Shown here one piece after another: positions 1 to 7,477 of a DNA stretch of 64,000 nucleotides (positions are counted from its first letter, which is position 1; the number at the start of each line of letters is the position of its first letter). The translations under genes and the position numbers were made by a program. The notes beneath the pieces were generated by a model. The model ran no database searches and was not told where the DNA came from. It saw nothing but the letters and a program-made list of their open reading frames with translations. The stretch covers positions 1 to 64,000 of the forward strand of contig CANQGL010000005.1 in assembly GCA_947623185.1 (NCBI GenBank), in the 5' to 3' direction. Origin of the DNA: an uncultured Lachnospiraceae bacterium (GTDB taxonomy: Bacteria > Bacillota > Clostridia > Lachnospirales > Lachnospiraceae).

Positions 1-2
1 CG

Positions 3-260
3 GTCGACGATGAGGGCAAACCGTTTGAGCTCTCCGCGGACCCGATGGTTCCGGAGCTCACCGCGAAGCTCGCCGGGATCGAGCTCGGAAAACCCGAGAC
101 CTACCACGGCCAGCTGAAGGAGATCCTCTCCAACGCGAACATCTTCGGCAGCAACCTCTACGAGGCCGGCATCGGCGAGACGATCGAGGGCCTGTTCCTC
201 GAGGAGATCGCAGGACCCGGCGCGGTAAGAGCGACGCTCAAGAAATATGTGACCGCGTGA
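3..260 (+). CDS. Mannitol dehydrogenase family protein, C-terminal fragment
   Basis: The gene enters from the left edge, so only about the last 85 residues are visible, reading in frame from base 3 to the TGA at 258-260. The tail contains ILSN, IFGSNLYEAGIGETIE and GPGAVRATLKKY, the usual C-terminal signature of the polyol/uronate dehydrogenase family (mannitol 2-dehydrogenase, fructuronate reductase, tagaturonate reductase). These enzymes reduce or oxidise a keto-sugar with NAD(P)H in the cytosol. The NAD-binding and catalytic parts lie outside the window, so the substrate cannot be assigned. A strong hairpin terminator follows 23 bases after the stop. Family assignment is fairly secure; exact activity is open. 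Confidence 0.75.
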   Translation, partial: VDDEGKPFELSADPMVPELTAKLAGIELGKPETYHGQLKEILSNANIFGSNLYEAGIGETIEGLFLEEIAGPGAVRATLKKYVTA

Positions 261-283
261 TTCGTTCAGACGTAAAAACAAAG

Positions 284-310
284 CCCCCGGCAGCCGCCGG
301 GGGTCTTTCT
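284..310 (+). terminator. Rho-independent terminator after the mannitol-dehydrogenase-like gene
   Basis: A perfect 8-bp GC stem (284-291 with 296-303, loop 292-295) is followed by the T-rich run TCTTTCT and preceded by an A-run. A degenerate relative of the same hairpin and its flank lies at about 1794-1835 behind the AAA ATPase gene, which suggests the terminator region was duplicated. Confidence 0.85.
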
Positions 311-382
311 CATATCGGTTTTCTTCTATCTGTCTCTTTATTTCTGACTGTTTACTGCCACTGTCTGTTTACTGTCCTGTTC

Positions 383-431
383 GTTTACTGTCCGAGCAGC
401 GCGTTGATCTGTTCCCAGATCGCGGCCGTCT
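383..431. repeat. 49-bp direct repeat, left copy (detached tail of the secreted-protein gene)
   Basis: Identical over 49 bases to 1839-1887, which is the last 47 bases of the secreted-protein gene at 1841-2320 plus two bases beyond its stop. The left copy has no gene body attached. Just before it the octamer GTTTACTG recurs at 350, 367 and 383, a small 16-17 bp periodic expansion at the junction. The two long copies bracket the AAA ATPase gene. Confidence 0.9.
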
Positions 432-463
432 GAAAGAGCGTCCTCCTGTGCAGATATTTGTGC

Positions 464-510
464 GTTAAGGCGGTAACTTTTGAAAAAATGGCATAAGTTA
501 TCGCCTTAAC
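464..510. promoter_or_regulatory. 16-bp inverted repeat upstream of the first AAA ATPase gene
   Basis: Arms 464-479 and 495-510 (GTTAAGGCGGTAACTT and its near-perfect complement, one mismatch) are separated by 15 bases. It lies about 50 bases before the start codon in an AT-rich stretch and is not followed by a T-run that would make it a terminator. An operator, possibly for autoregulation, is the simplest reading, but this is inference. The rest of the 261-562 interval holds the terminator and the direct repeat. Confidence 0.6.
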
Positions 511-562
511 TTGCATTTTTCTCTTATCAATGATACAATAATAACAGCAGGAGGTGACAGAT

Positions 563-1795
563 TTGAAACTATATCGCAGAGAAATCTATCTCCGCAAAAT
601 TCGAGGATTTTACCATGATACCGGGATCATCAAAGTGATAACCGGTGTACGCCGGTGCGGAAAATCATGTCTGATGCAGACGATTGCGGAAGAACTTATT
701 GAATCCGGCATTCCGGAAGCAAATCTGATTTATATCAATCTGGACCGGCGGGGATTCCGTTCTGTCAGGCAGGCGGAACAGCTGGAACAGCTCATTGAAC
801 AGCGATCCGCTGTCCGGGGCACAAAATACCTGTTTATTGACGAAGTACAAAATGTTTCCGGCTTCGAGGAAGTTCTGAACGGTTACCGGGAAGAAGACGA
901 ATACTCCATCTTCATTACCGGCTCCAATTCCTACCTCCTGAGCGGTGAACTGATTACCAAACTGACCGGCCGGTATCTGGAATTTGAAATGTTTCCCCTT
1001 AACTTTGAGGAATATCTCGGCATGAAGGAATTCCTCGGATACCGAATCAGTTCCGATCTTTCGCAGGAACTTGACAGTTATATTACAGAAGGCGGTTTCC
1101 CCAAGACGCTCCAATATCCGGATCCTGCCGACAAACGCACCTATGTGCAGGGTGTTATTCAGGAAATTCTTAAGAAAGATATCCGGCAACGAGTAAAGAT
1201 CCGCAACATGTCTGTATTCAATACCGTACAGACTTATATCATGAATAACTTCGGCGCGACTACCAGTCTGTCCAATATTTTAACCGGTCTTCGCAGGAAT
1301 GGTTGTGTTATCCGGCGGGAAACGTTAAACCGATATATTCAAATCCTGATGGACGCCAAGATTCTGTACCGATGTGACCGTTTCGATCTTAAGTCACGGA
1401 GATCTCTTATTGGCGAACAGAAATACTACCTGTCCGACCTCGGGTTCTATTTTTCCACGAACACGGACAACCGTATTCACTACGGTCCGGTTTTGGAAAA
1501 TATTGTATACATCTATGCGCGCTCGAAGGACTATGCTGTCAGCATCGGAAAGATCGGCAAATTGGAATGTGATTTCATTCTAAGAGACCGTCAGGATTCC
1601 TATGCCTACGTCCAGGTCGCAATGACGATCATGAACAGCCTTGATACGGAGAATCGGGAATACACTCCTCTGGAAAAGATCCAGGATAATTATCCCAAAT
1701 ATCTGATCACCAGAAACGATATCATTCAAAAGCGGAACGGCATCAAACATGTGAACGCCGGAGAATTTATGAAAAACGGAAATCTGTTTCAGTAA
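563..1795 (+). CDS. AAA ATPase with C-terminal DUF4143-type nuclease-like domain
   Basis: A protein of about 410 residues. The N-terminal P-loop reads GVRRCGKS at about residues 28-35, Walker B is YLFIDEVQ near residue 90, and FITGSNS follows as a sensor-like motif; this order is typical of the DUF4143 ATPase family. The C-terminal third has a PD-(D/E)XK-like core, but the usual E-x-K is VQVA, so a nuclease activity may be lost. I chose TTG at 563 because AGGAGGTGA at 549-557 sits five bases ahead; an in-frame GTG at 554 lies inside that SD. The role of this family is not established. It is a lone gene between direct repeats, AT-richer than its neighbours. Confidence 0.85.
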   Translation: MKLYRREIYLRKIRGFYHDTGIIKVITGVRRCGKSCLMQTIAEELIESGIPEANLIYINLDRRGFRSVRQAEQLEQLIEQRSAVRGTKYLFIDEVQNVSGFEEVLNGYREEDEYSIFITGSNSYLLSGELITKLTGRYLEFEMFPLNFEEYLGMKEFLGYRISSDLSQELDSYITEGGFPKTLQYPDPADKRTYVQGVIQEILKKDIRQRVKIRNMSVFNTVQTYIMNNFGATTSLSNILTGLRRNGCVIRRETLNRYIQILMDAKILYRCDRFDLKSRRSLIGEQKYYLSDLGFYFSTNTDNRIHYGPVLENIVYIYARSKDYAVSIGKIGKLECDFILRDRQDSYAYVQVAMTIMNSLDTENREYTPLEKIQDNYPKYLITRNDIIQKRNGIKHVNAGEFMKNGNLFQ

Positions 1796-1803
1796 AAAAC
1801 AAG

Positions 1804-1830
1804 CCCCGGCATACCGCTGGGGGCCCTTGC
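1804..1830 (+). terminator. Weak terminator hairpin behind the AAA ATPase gene
   Basis: A 7-bp stem with one G-U pair (1804-1810 with 1816-1822) comes just after the ATPase stop, with A-rich sequence before it but only a poor T-run after. The surrounding bases (A-run, hairpin, CTCATAT) parallel those of the terminator at 284-310, as expected of a diverged duplicate. Confidence 0.5.
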
Positions 1831-1838
1831 TCATATCT

Positions 1839-1887
1839 GTTTACTGTCCGAGCAGCGCGTTGATCTGTTCCCAGATCGCGGCCGTCT
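1839..1887. repeat. 49-bp direct repeat, right copy (3' end of the secreted-protein gene)
   Basis: This copy is part of the gene at 1841-2320 and encodes its C-terminal residues. It is identical to 383-431, with an offset of 1,456 bases. Confidence 0.9.
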
Positions 1888-2320
1888 TCTGCGCCGCCTC
1901 GAGCTGCGCCTTCTTGAGCTCCGCGATCTTTTTCAGTCCGTCGAGCGCTTCATCGTACTCTCCCGCGTCCGCGGCCGCTCTTGAAGCTGCGCGGAGATCC
2001 CTTACCGTCTGCGCGGCGTCTTCGGGCTTTTCGATCTCATTGATCCCGCTGCGGAGCTCTCTTGCCTTTTTCCAGACTTCCTTATCGACCGTAAGTTCTC
2101 CGGTCTCTCTCCTGGTCTGTGAGATCCCGCGGTATGTCTGCGCCGCCGTCTTATTCGCTTCGCGAGCCGCACTTACCTGCTCCGTAAGTTCTTTGATCTG
2201 GGCGTTGATCTCGGACTTTTCCGCGCGGTATTCCTTTTTGGTCTCCGCCGCAAAAGCCGGAACCGCCATACAAATGGTAAGCATCGCCGTTACCGCTAAT
2301 ACCTTTAATGTTCTGTTCAT
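1841..2320 (-). CDS. Small secreted coiled-coil protein, function unknown
   Basis: A 159-residue protein with a clear Sec signal peptide (basic MNRTLK start, hydrophobic core, AFA-AE cleavage near residue 25). The mature part is strongly charged and helical, rich in Glu, Lys, Ala and Gln, with heptad-like spacing that suggests a coiled coil. I see no cysteine, LPXTG or binding motif, so it is probably released or loosely wall-associated. I do not recognise a family. Its 3' end is duplicated at 383-431 on the far side of the AAA ATPase gene, so the two were separated by an insertion. Its coding strand converges on the ATPase gene. Confidence 0.75.
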   Translation of the reverse strand: MNRTLKVLAVTAMLTICMAVPAFAAETKKEYRAEKSEINAQIKELTEQVSAAREANKTAAQTYRGISQTRRETGELTVDKEVWKKARELRSGINEIEKPEDAAQTVRDLRAASRAAADAGEYDEALDGLKKIAELKKAQLEAAQKTAAIWEQINALLGQ

Positions 2321-2504
2321 AACGATCCTCCTGGATTCGATTATTCCGGCAGAGCCGGTTTTTCGTCCGTTCGTTTTCTGTTAAGCTGATCGTAACACAG
2401 CATATACAGAAAAACAACCGGCATCCTGCGGCATATTTGCGGCAACACTGCGGCAGATGCAAAAACGCTCCAAGACGATCCCGGAAACTGCGGCCGGTGA
2501 ACTC

Positions 2505-2533
2505 TTGAAAACGCCGCCGTCCCCGTGTATAAT
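2505..2533 (+). promoter_or_regulatory. Sigma-A promoter of the NimA-like gene
   Basis: TTGAAA at 2505-2510 and TATAAT at 2528-2533 are separated by exactly 17 bases. It lies 44 bases before the chosen ATG, leaving room for a short leader and an SD. Confidence 0.8.
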
Positions 2534-2576
2534 GATGGCAGAGCTCCGCACGGAGCCGGTGAAAGGAGAACCACAG

Positions 2577-3041
2577 ATGAAACAGGAAATGAGAAGAAAG
2601 GACCGCGCGCTTACCTGTGAGGAAGCGGAGGCGATCCTTAAAAAAGGCAAATACGGGATCCTGTCCACGGTCTGCGCGGACGGTTATCCCTACGGACTTC
2701 CGATCAGCTACGGATACAAGGACGGCAAGCTGTACTTCCATCACACCTGCGAGGGAGGCCAGCTGAGTGAAAACATCGGCGACGGGGTAAAAGCCTGTTT
2801 TACCGTCGTCGGAGATACCGAACTGCTCCCCGCCCAGTTTTCCACCCGCTACGAGAGCGCCGTCGCGTTCGGAACCGTCCGCAAAACCGAGGACAAGATC
2901 GGCGCGCTGATGCGTATCGTGGAAGATCTGAGCCCGAATTATATGGAACAGGGCAGAAAATACGCGGAAGCGTCCTTAAATCGCGTCACGGTCTATGAGT
3001 TCACGATCGAACAACTGACCGGAAAAGCAAGACGTTCCTAA
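2577..3041 (+). CDS. Pyridoxamine 5'-phosphate oxidase-like flavoprotein (NimA-like)
   Basis: A 154-residue split-barrel flavin protein. The order of AEAILKKGKYGILSTV, DGYPYGLPISYGY and GKLYFHH at about residues 15-60 is that of the putative FMN-binding PNPOx family, which includes the 5-nitroimidazole reductase NimA. Members bind FMN or haem and often act as small cytosolic reductases; the substrate is unknown here. The start at 2577 is supported by AAAGGAGA at 2562-2569 and by the consensus promoter just upstream; longer in-frame starts would lie within or before that promoter. The 3' end overlaps the convergent mrp gene by four bases. Confidence 0.85.
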   Translation: MKQEMRRKDRALTCEEAEAILKKGKYGILSTVCADGYPYGLPISYGYKDGKLYFHHTCEGGQLSENIGDGVKACFTVVGDTELLPAQFSTRYESAVAFGTVRKTEDKIGALMRIVEDLSPNYMEQGRKYAEASLNRVTVYEFTIEQLTGKARRS

Positions 3042-3883
3042 AATTTTTCCACCGCCTCGACGACCGGGTCCATGAAGTCCGCTTCGACGTACTCGACGGT
3101 CCCGCCGTCGACGGCCTGGGTGATCTCGGACCGCACCGGGATCTGCGCAAGGACCGGTATCCCGTATTCCTCCGCGGTCTCTTTGATGCGGCTCACGCCG
3201 AATACCGGGATCTTTTTCCCGCAGTCCGGACATTCCAGCCAGCTCATGTTTTCGATCAGGCCGATGATCGGAATGTTCATCTTCTTCGCCATGTTCACGG
3301 CCTTTTCAACGATCATCGAGACCAGTTCCTGCGGCGAGGTGACGATAATGACGCCGTCGACCGGAAGCGACTGGAACACCGTAAGCGGAACGTCTCCCGT
3401 TCCGGGCGGCATATCGACAAGCATGTAATCGATATCCTTCCAGTACGTCTCGCTCCAGAACTGCTTGACCGCCCCGGCGATCACGGGTCCGCGCCAGATC
3501 ACGGGATCGGTCTCATGTTCAAGGATCATATTCGAGGAGATCAGCTCGATCCCCGTCGCGGTGGTCGCCGGCACCAGCAGCCTTCCGTCCGGCGTCACGC
3601 CGACCGTCTCATGGATCCCGAAAGCATTCGGGATCGACGGCCCCGTAATGTCCGCGTCAAGGATGCCGACGCGGTGTCCGTGGGCGCGGAGACGGCAGGC
3701 CGTCAGGGAAGTCACCAGGGATTTTCCGACGCCGCCCTTTCCGCTGACAACGCCGATCACCTTTTTGACCGAGCTTTCCGGACTTAAGTTTTCAAGAAAA
3801 CTCGTCTGCTCCGAAGTCCTGCTCGCGCAGTTCGCGCCGCAGGTATTACAGTTATGGGTACAGTTTTCGATCGCTTCGCTCAT
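3038..3883 (-). CDS. mrp: Mrp/NBP35-type iron-sulfur cluster carrier ATPase
   Basis: A 281-residue deviant P-loop ATPase. The N-terminus carries a cysteine cluster (CTHNCNTCGANC, about residues 8-19) of the kind seen in NBP35-like members. The Walker A is GKGGVGKS near residues 49-56, followed by LDADITGPSIP and the Mrp signature VDMPPGTGD. A C-x2-C pair (CPDC) near residue 218 would hold the bridging Fe-S cluster at the dimer interface. It is expected to load Fe-S clusters onto apo-proteins in the cytosol. It is the last gene of a minus-strand run after the HPr gene (16-base gap) and converges on the NimA-like gene. Confidence 0.93.
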   Translation of the reverse strand: MSEAIENCTHNCNTCGANCASRTSEQTSFLENLSPESSVKKVIGVVSGKGGVGKSLVTSLTACRLRAHGHRVGILDADITGPSIPNAFGIHETVGVTPDGRLLVPATTATGIELISSNMILEHETDPVIWRGPVIAGAVKQFWSETYWKDIDYMLVDMPPGTGDVPLTVFQSLPVDGVIIVTSPQELVSMIVEKAVNMAKKMNIPIIGLIENMSWLECPDCGKKIPVFGVSRIKETAEEYGIPVLAQIPVRSEITQAVDGGTVEYVEADFMDPVVEAVEKF

Positions 3884-3899
3884 TATTCTATCCCTCTTC

Positions 3900-4163
3900 T
3901 CATTCTTTCAGTTCTTTTTCGATCAGTGTGCAGACCGTTTCGAGGGCCTCGGCTTCGTCCTCGCCGTCACAGCAGACCTCAATTTCCGAGCCGCAGCGGA
4001 TCCCCGACGCCATGACGTTCAGCACGCTCTTGGCGTTGACCTTTGTATCGCCGTACAGGAGCGTGACCTGTGATCTGAATTTTGTGGCGGTCTGACACAA
4101 AAGTCCCGCGGGCCGCAGATGCAGGCCGGTCGGGTTTGTCACCGTGACTTTTCTTTTCTTCAT
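3900..4163 (-). CDS. HPr-family phosphocarrier protein
   Basis: An 87-residue protein, normal length for HPr. The active-site histidine lies in GLHLRPA near residues 13-19 (the usual motif is GLHARPA), and the HPr-kinase serine context is AKSVLNVMA near residue 46. Both phosphorylation sites are therefore present, though each has unusual neighbours. I chose the ATG at 4163 because GGAGGGGG lies upstream at the right distance; a longer frame to 4208 has no SD. No PTS enzyme I or II gene is close by, so it may be a Crh-like regulator or the general HPr. Family is clear; role as main HPr is uncertain. Confidence 0.88.
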   Translation of the reverse strand: MKKRKVTVTNPTGLHLRPAGLLCQTATKFRSQVTLLYGDTKVNAKSVLNVMASGIRCGSEIEVCCDGEDEAEALETVCTLIEKELKE

Positions 4164-4291
4164 AAACGGACCCCCTCCCTCGTAAGGAAATTCTATACCA
4201 GTTTCCATTCGCTGTCAAGGAGCAGGCTGCGCGGTCGCAGACCTCCCCGAACGCCCGGAAACCAGCCGCCCCGGCCGGGCCTGTTGCGGGC

Positions 4292-5053
4292 TTACCCGGG
4301 CTGCGCGGTCGCAGGCTCTTCCGTCCGCGAGAATACGCAACCGCAGTAATTCTGGCGGTAAAGCCCGTGCTCCCTTGAAAGCTCGATCGAGCGCTGATAC
4401 CCGTTTCTCTTCTTGAAATCGGAGTTCAGGAATTTCACGCCGTACCGCTCTCCGGCCTCCTCGCCGAGCCGGTTGAGGCGCTCCGCGTCCTTTAACGGGC
4501 TGATCGAGAGCGTGGTCGTGAAATAATCGAAGCCGCCCTCTTTGGCCTGTCTGGCGGCCTCTGTAAGCCGCAGGCGGAAACATTCCGTACAGCGTTCGCC
4601 TCCCTCCGGTTCGCTTTCAAGGCCCTTCACGGCCCCATAATAGGTCTCCGGATGGTAATCGCCGCGCACAAAGCAGATTGGATAGCCAGTCGCCTTACCG
4701 GTCCGCTCCGGGGACCGCTCAGGATCCTGTCCCGGCGCCTGATCAGGGCTCTTTTCCGGATCCTGTCCCGGATCCGCCTCCAGGTCTCGCTCCGCCCCGA
4801 AACGGTCAATGTCCGCGTTCATCTCCGCAATCAACCGTTCCTGCTCCGCCGCGCGCATATCGAATTCCTCCGGCGGATAAATATTCGGATTATAATAAAA
4901 CACCGTGATCCGGAAATACTTTGCCAGGTATTCCAGCACATAACTGCTGCAGGGTGCGCAGCAGCTATGCAGAAGCAGCTTCGGGACACGTTCGGCCCCC
5001 GAAAGCCCCTCGAGCGTCCTGTCCAGTTCCTTTTGATAGTTCCGTTTGTTCAT
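4292..5053 (-). CDS. queH: Epoxyqueuosine reductase QueH
   Basis: A 253-residue DUF208 protein that would reduce epoxyqueuosine to queuosine in tRNA, replacing the cobalamin-dependent QueG. The vicinal CC in LLHSCCAPCSSY near residue 31, the C-x2-C in ERCTECFRLRL and the terminal YCGC motif supply the cysteines for its Fe-S cluster and disulphide. Between about residues 93 and 119 there is a Pro/Asp/Glu-rich insert (repeats of PGQDPE) that is not part of the fold. ATG at 5053 follows GGGAGGAG; an earlier in-frame start has no SD. It lies downstream of rpoD on the same strand. Confidence 0.9.
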   Translation of the reverse strand: MNKRNYQKELDRTLEGLSGAERVPKLLLHSCCAPCSSYVLEYLAKYFRITVFYYNPNIYPPEEFDMRAAEQERLIAEMNADIDRFGAERDLEADPGQDPEKSPDQAPGQDPERSPERTGKATGYPICFVRGDYHPETYYGAVKGLESEPEGGERCTECFRLRLTEAARQAKEGGFDYFTTTLSISPLKDAERLNRLGEEAGERYGVKFLNSDFKKRNGYQRSIELSREHGLYRQNYCGCVFSRTEEPATAQPG

Positions 5054-5179
5054 ACCGCTCCTCCCGCGCTCCGGCAATGCCGGGGCGCTCTGCCTCCCTC
5101 CGGACAAATCGGCCAAGTCCGCGCATAACACAAAAAGGACAGCCGCAACGACTGCCTGCTGTCCTCTTTCTTCTCTGTC

Positions 5180-6316
5180 TTACAGGAAATCCCGGATCCG
5201 TTTGCTGCGGACCGGATTGCGCAGTTTCCTGAGAGCCTTCGCTTCGATCTGACGGATACGCTCACGGGTGACGTTGAATTCCTTTCCGACTTCCTCCAAC
5301 GTCCGCGGATGTCCGTCCTCAAGGCCGAACCGCAGGACGATGACCTGCCGCTCGCGGTCTTTCAGATCGCCTAAAAGCGCGTCGATGTGCTCGCGCAGCA
5401 TCACGGATTCGACGTTGCCTTCCGGCGTCACCGCGTTTCCGTCCGCCACGAAATCGCCGAGGTTGGAATCGTCCTCCTCGCCGATCGGCGTCTCAAGCGA
5501 CGCGGGCTCGCGCGCGATCTGCATGATCTCCATCACCTTGCCCTCGGGCATCTCCAGTGCGTCCGCCAGCTCGGAGATCGACGGCTCGTAGCCCAGCTCC
5601 AGCGTCAGCTTGCGCTGCATTTTGGACATCTTGTTGATCGTCTCCACCATATGCACCGGGACCCTGATCGTCCGGGCCTGATCGGCGAGCGCCCGCGTAA
5701 CGGACTGCCGGATCCACCAGGTAGCATATGTACTCAGCTTGTATCCTTTTGTATAATCAAACTTTTCAACGCCCTTGATCAGTCCCAGGTTTCCCTCCTG
5801 GACCAGATCGAGGAAACTCATCCCGCGGCCGGTATAGCGCTTGGCGATGCTCACGACCAGGCGGAGATTCGCCTCGATCAGGCGCTCCTTCGCCGATTCG
5901 TCGCCCTCGGCTTTCCGTTTCGCCAGCCGGATCTCCTCATCCGCGGTAAGAAGCGGGACCGTTCCGATCTCCTTTAAGTACATACGGACCGGGTCTTCCG
6001 TCCCCACTCCGTCGAGCAGATCGATCGCGTCGAGGTCGATCTCCTCTTCGACTTTGTCCTCAGAAAAATCATCGACAAGATCGTCATCCAGGAGCAGAGG
6101 AATATCCGCGATCATAGCCGCCTCGTCCATAACCGGCACAACATCGATGTTGTTGCGCTCAAGGTAATTGTAAATTTCCTCCATCTGTTCCGCGGGAAGG
6201 CTGTCGCCGGCGAAGAAATCGTTGATCTCGGCCGCGTCCAGCGCATTCTGCTTTGATTTTCCGAGTTCGACAAGTTTTTTGAGCTTCTCTAAAAATACTT
6301 CTTTTTCCACTCGCAA
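5180..6316 (-). CDS. rpoD: Primary RNA polymerase sigma factor RpoD/SigA
   Basis: A 378-residue sigma-70 factor, the short Firmicutes form. Region 1.1 (about 1-80) is acidic, region 1.2 begins at [11 protein letters not shown], region 2 has [12 protein letters not shown] and YATWWIRQ, and region 4 ends with the helix-turn-helix [18 protein letters not shown]. All parts needed for -10 and -35 recognition are present. The start is TTG at 6316 or GTG at 6310; GAAAGGG upstream is better spaced for the GTG, so the first two residues are uncertain. It has its own promoter inside the 3' end of mutY. Confidence 0.97.
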   Translation of the reverse strand: MRVEKEVFLEKLKKLVELGKSKQNALDAAEINDFFAGDSLPAEQMEEIYNYLERNNIDVVPVMDEAAMIADIPLLLDDDLVDDFSEDKVEEEIDLDAIDLLDGVGTEDPVRMYLKEIGTVPLLTADEEIRLAKRKAEGDESAKERLIEANLRLVVSIAKRYTGRGMSFLDLVQEGNLGLIKGVEKFDYTKGYKLSTYATWWIRQSVTRALADQARTIRVPVHMVETINKMSKMQRKLTLELGYEPSISELADALEMPEGKVMEIMQIAREPASLETPIGEEDDSNLGDFVADGNAVTPEGNVESVMLREHIDALLGDLKDRERQVIVLRFGLEDGHPRTLEEVGKEFNVTRERIRQIEAKALRKLRNPVRSKRIRDFL

Positions 6317-6358
6317 CGCCCTTTCAGGTGTAAGCTATAAAATGCCTCACAGAGGTTC

Positions 6359-6387
6359 ATTATATACTATCCCATTCTATTTTTCAA
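6359..6387 (-). promoter_or_regulatory. Sigma-A promoter of rpoD
   Basis: Read on the minus strand, TTGAAA (6387-6382) and TATAAT (6364-6359) are separated by 17 bases. The -35 lies inside the last codons of mutY, so rpoD can be expressed apart from the upstream operon. Confidence 0.8.
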
Positions 6388-7477
6388 CATTTTTTTCCGT
6401 ACATCGCCGTTCCAGTTCGTTTTTATAGACCAGAAAAGCGCTGGGGATCGGATATTTTTCCCTCGCCCGCTCCCATTCGACAAAAAAGACCCCATCCGCC
6501 GCTTCCTCCGGCAGTCCGGAGATGTCCGAAAGCCGCACGAGATATCCGCACATCTCCCACTCGACATGGCTGAAAATATGCCTGGCGTCCGGAAGTTTTT
6601 CGACGGCCGCATCCGGTCCGAAGAGCTTTGCGATCTCCTCCCAGGTGCGTTTTCCGGCCAGGTTCGGAAATTCGTAGAGCGACGCCAGAAGACCGTCCTG
6701 TTTTCGCTTTCTTATGGCTATTTTATCCCCGTATTCCAATAATAATACAGTGATTTCCCCGGTTTTGCGTTTCTTCGGCGAAGTTTTCACCGGGATCTCC
6801 CCGGTCAGCCCTTTTTCGCGCGCGATGCAGTATGCGCCGAACGGGCAGCCTGCGCAGAGCGGTCCGCCGTTCGGCAGGCAGACGAGCGCCCCCGTCTCCA
6901 TAAGAGCCTGATTGAAGTCCCCGGGGCTCTCCCCGCGCCCCTTAAGCTCCCTAAGGACCTCCGTGAGCAGATCGCCCAGCTTCCGCTTCGCCGCCGGTTT
7001 CGCGATGTCCTCGCGGCTTCCGAGGACGCGCGAGATCACCCGCAGAACGTTTCCGTCCACCGCCGGGACCGGCTCATCGCCCGCGATCGAGGCGATGGCT
7101 CCCGCCGTATAGTCCCCGATCCCGGGAAGCGCGCGAAGTTCCTCCCATGTGCGCGGCAGCACGCCGCCATACCGGTCCGCCACGATCTCCGCCGCCTTTT
7201 TCAGATTGCGCGCGCGGCTGTAATAGCCGAGTCCCTCCCAGCATTTCAGGACTTCCACCTCCGGCGCGGCCGCAAGCGCCCCGACGGTCGGAAAATGCTC
7301 CAGGAACCGGAGATAATAGGATGTCGCCGCATCCACTCTGGTCTGCTGGAGCATGATCTCGGAGATCCAGATCCGGTACGCGTCCCGGTCCTTCCGCCAC
7401 GGCAGGTCGCGCCTGTTTTCCCTGTACCACGAAAGAAGCGGGAACGAAGCCCGGATGAGCCGTTCTTGATCAGACAT
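6377..7477 (-). CDS. mutY: A/G-specific adenine glycosylase MutY
   Basis: A 366-residue base-excision repair enzyme that removes adenine opposite 8-oxoguanine. The catalytic Glu lies in ISEIMLQQTRVD near residue 40, the helix-hairpin-helix is LPGIGDYTAGAI, and the catalytic Asp is in VPAVDGNVLRV. The [4Fe-4S] ligands are C-x7-C-x2-C-x5-C, one residue longer in the first loop than the usual x6. The C-terminal part is the NUDIX-like 8-oxoG recognition domain. Its start overlaps the end of birA by eight bases, so the two are translationally linked. Confidence 0.95.
   Translation of the reverse strand: MSDQERLIRASFPLLSWYRENRRDLPWRKDRDAYRIWISEIMLQQTRVDAATSYYLRFLEHFPTVGALAAAPEVEVLKCWEGLGYYSRARNLKKAAEIVADRYGGVLPRTWEELRALPGIGDYTAGAIASIAGDEPVPAVDGNVLRVISRVLGSREDIAKPAAKRKLGDLLTEVLRELKGRGESPGDFNQALMETGALVCLPNGGPLCAGCPFGAYCIAREKGLTGEIPVKTSPKKRKTGEITVLLLEYGDKIAIRKRKQDGLLASLYEFPNLAGKRTWEEIAKLFGPDAAVEKLPDARHIFSHVEWEMCGYLVRLSDISGLPEEAADGVFFVEWERAREKYPIPSAFLVYKNELERRCTEKNVEK

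Larger units (their letters stand above)
383..1887. other. Repeat-bounded AAA ATPase unit
   Basis: The DUF4143-type ATPase gene and its upstream inverted repeat sit between two perfect 49-bp direct repeats made of the neighbouring gene's 3' end; the terminator region is also duplicated in diverged form. Recombination between the repeats would remove 1,456 bp and leave one intact copy. No transposase or integrase is present, so the means of insertion is unknown. The block is visibly AT-richer than the genes at either side, which suggests transfer. Confidence 0.6.

Noticed and set aside
4225-4314. A 16-bp repeat (GGCTGCGCGGTCGCAG at 4225-4240 and 4299-4314) near the end of queH, considered as a third gene-tail duplication
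   Set aside because: Short, GC-rich and without an inserted gene, so chance or local slippage is enough to explain it.
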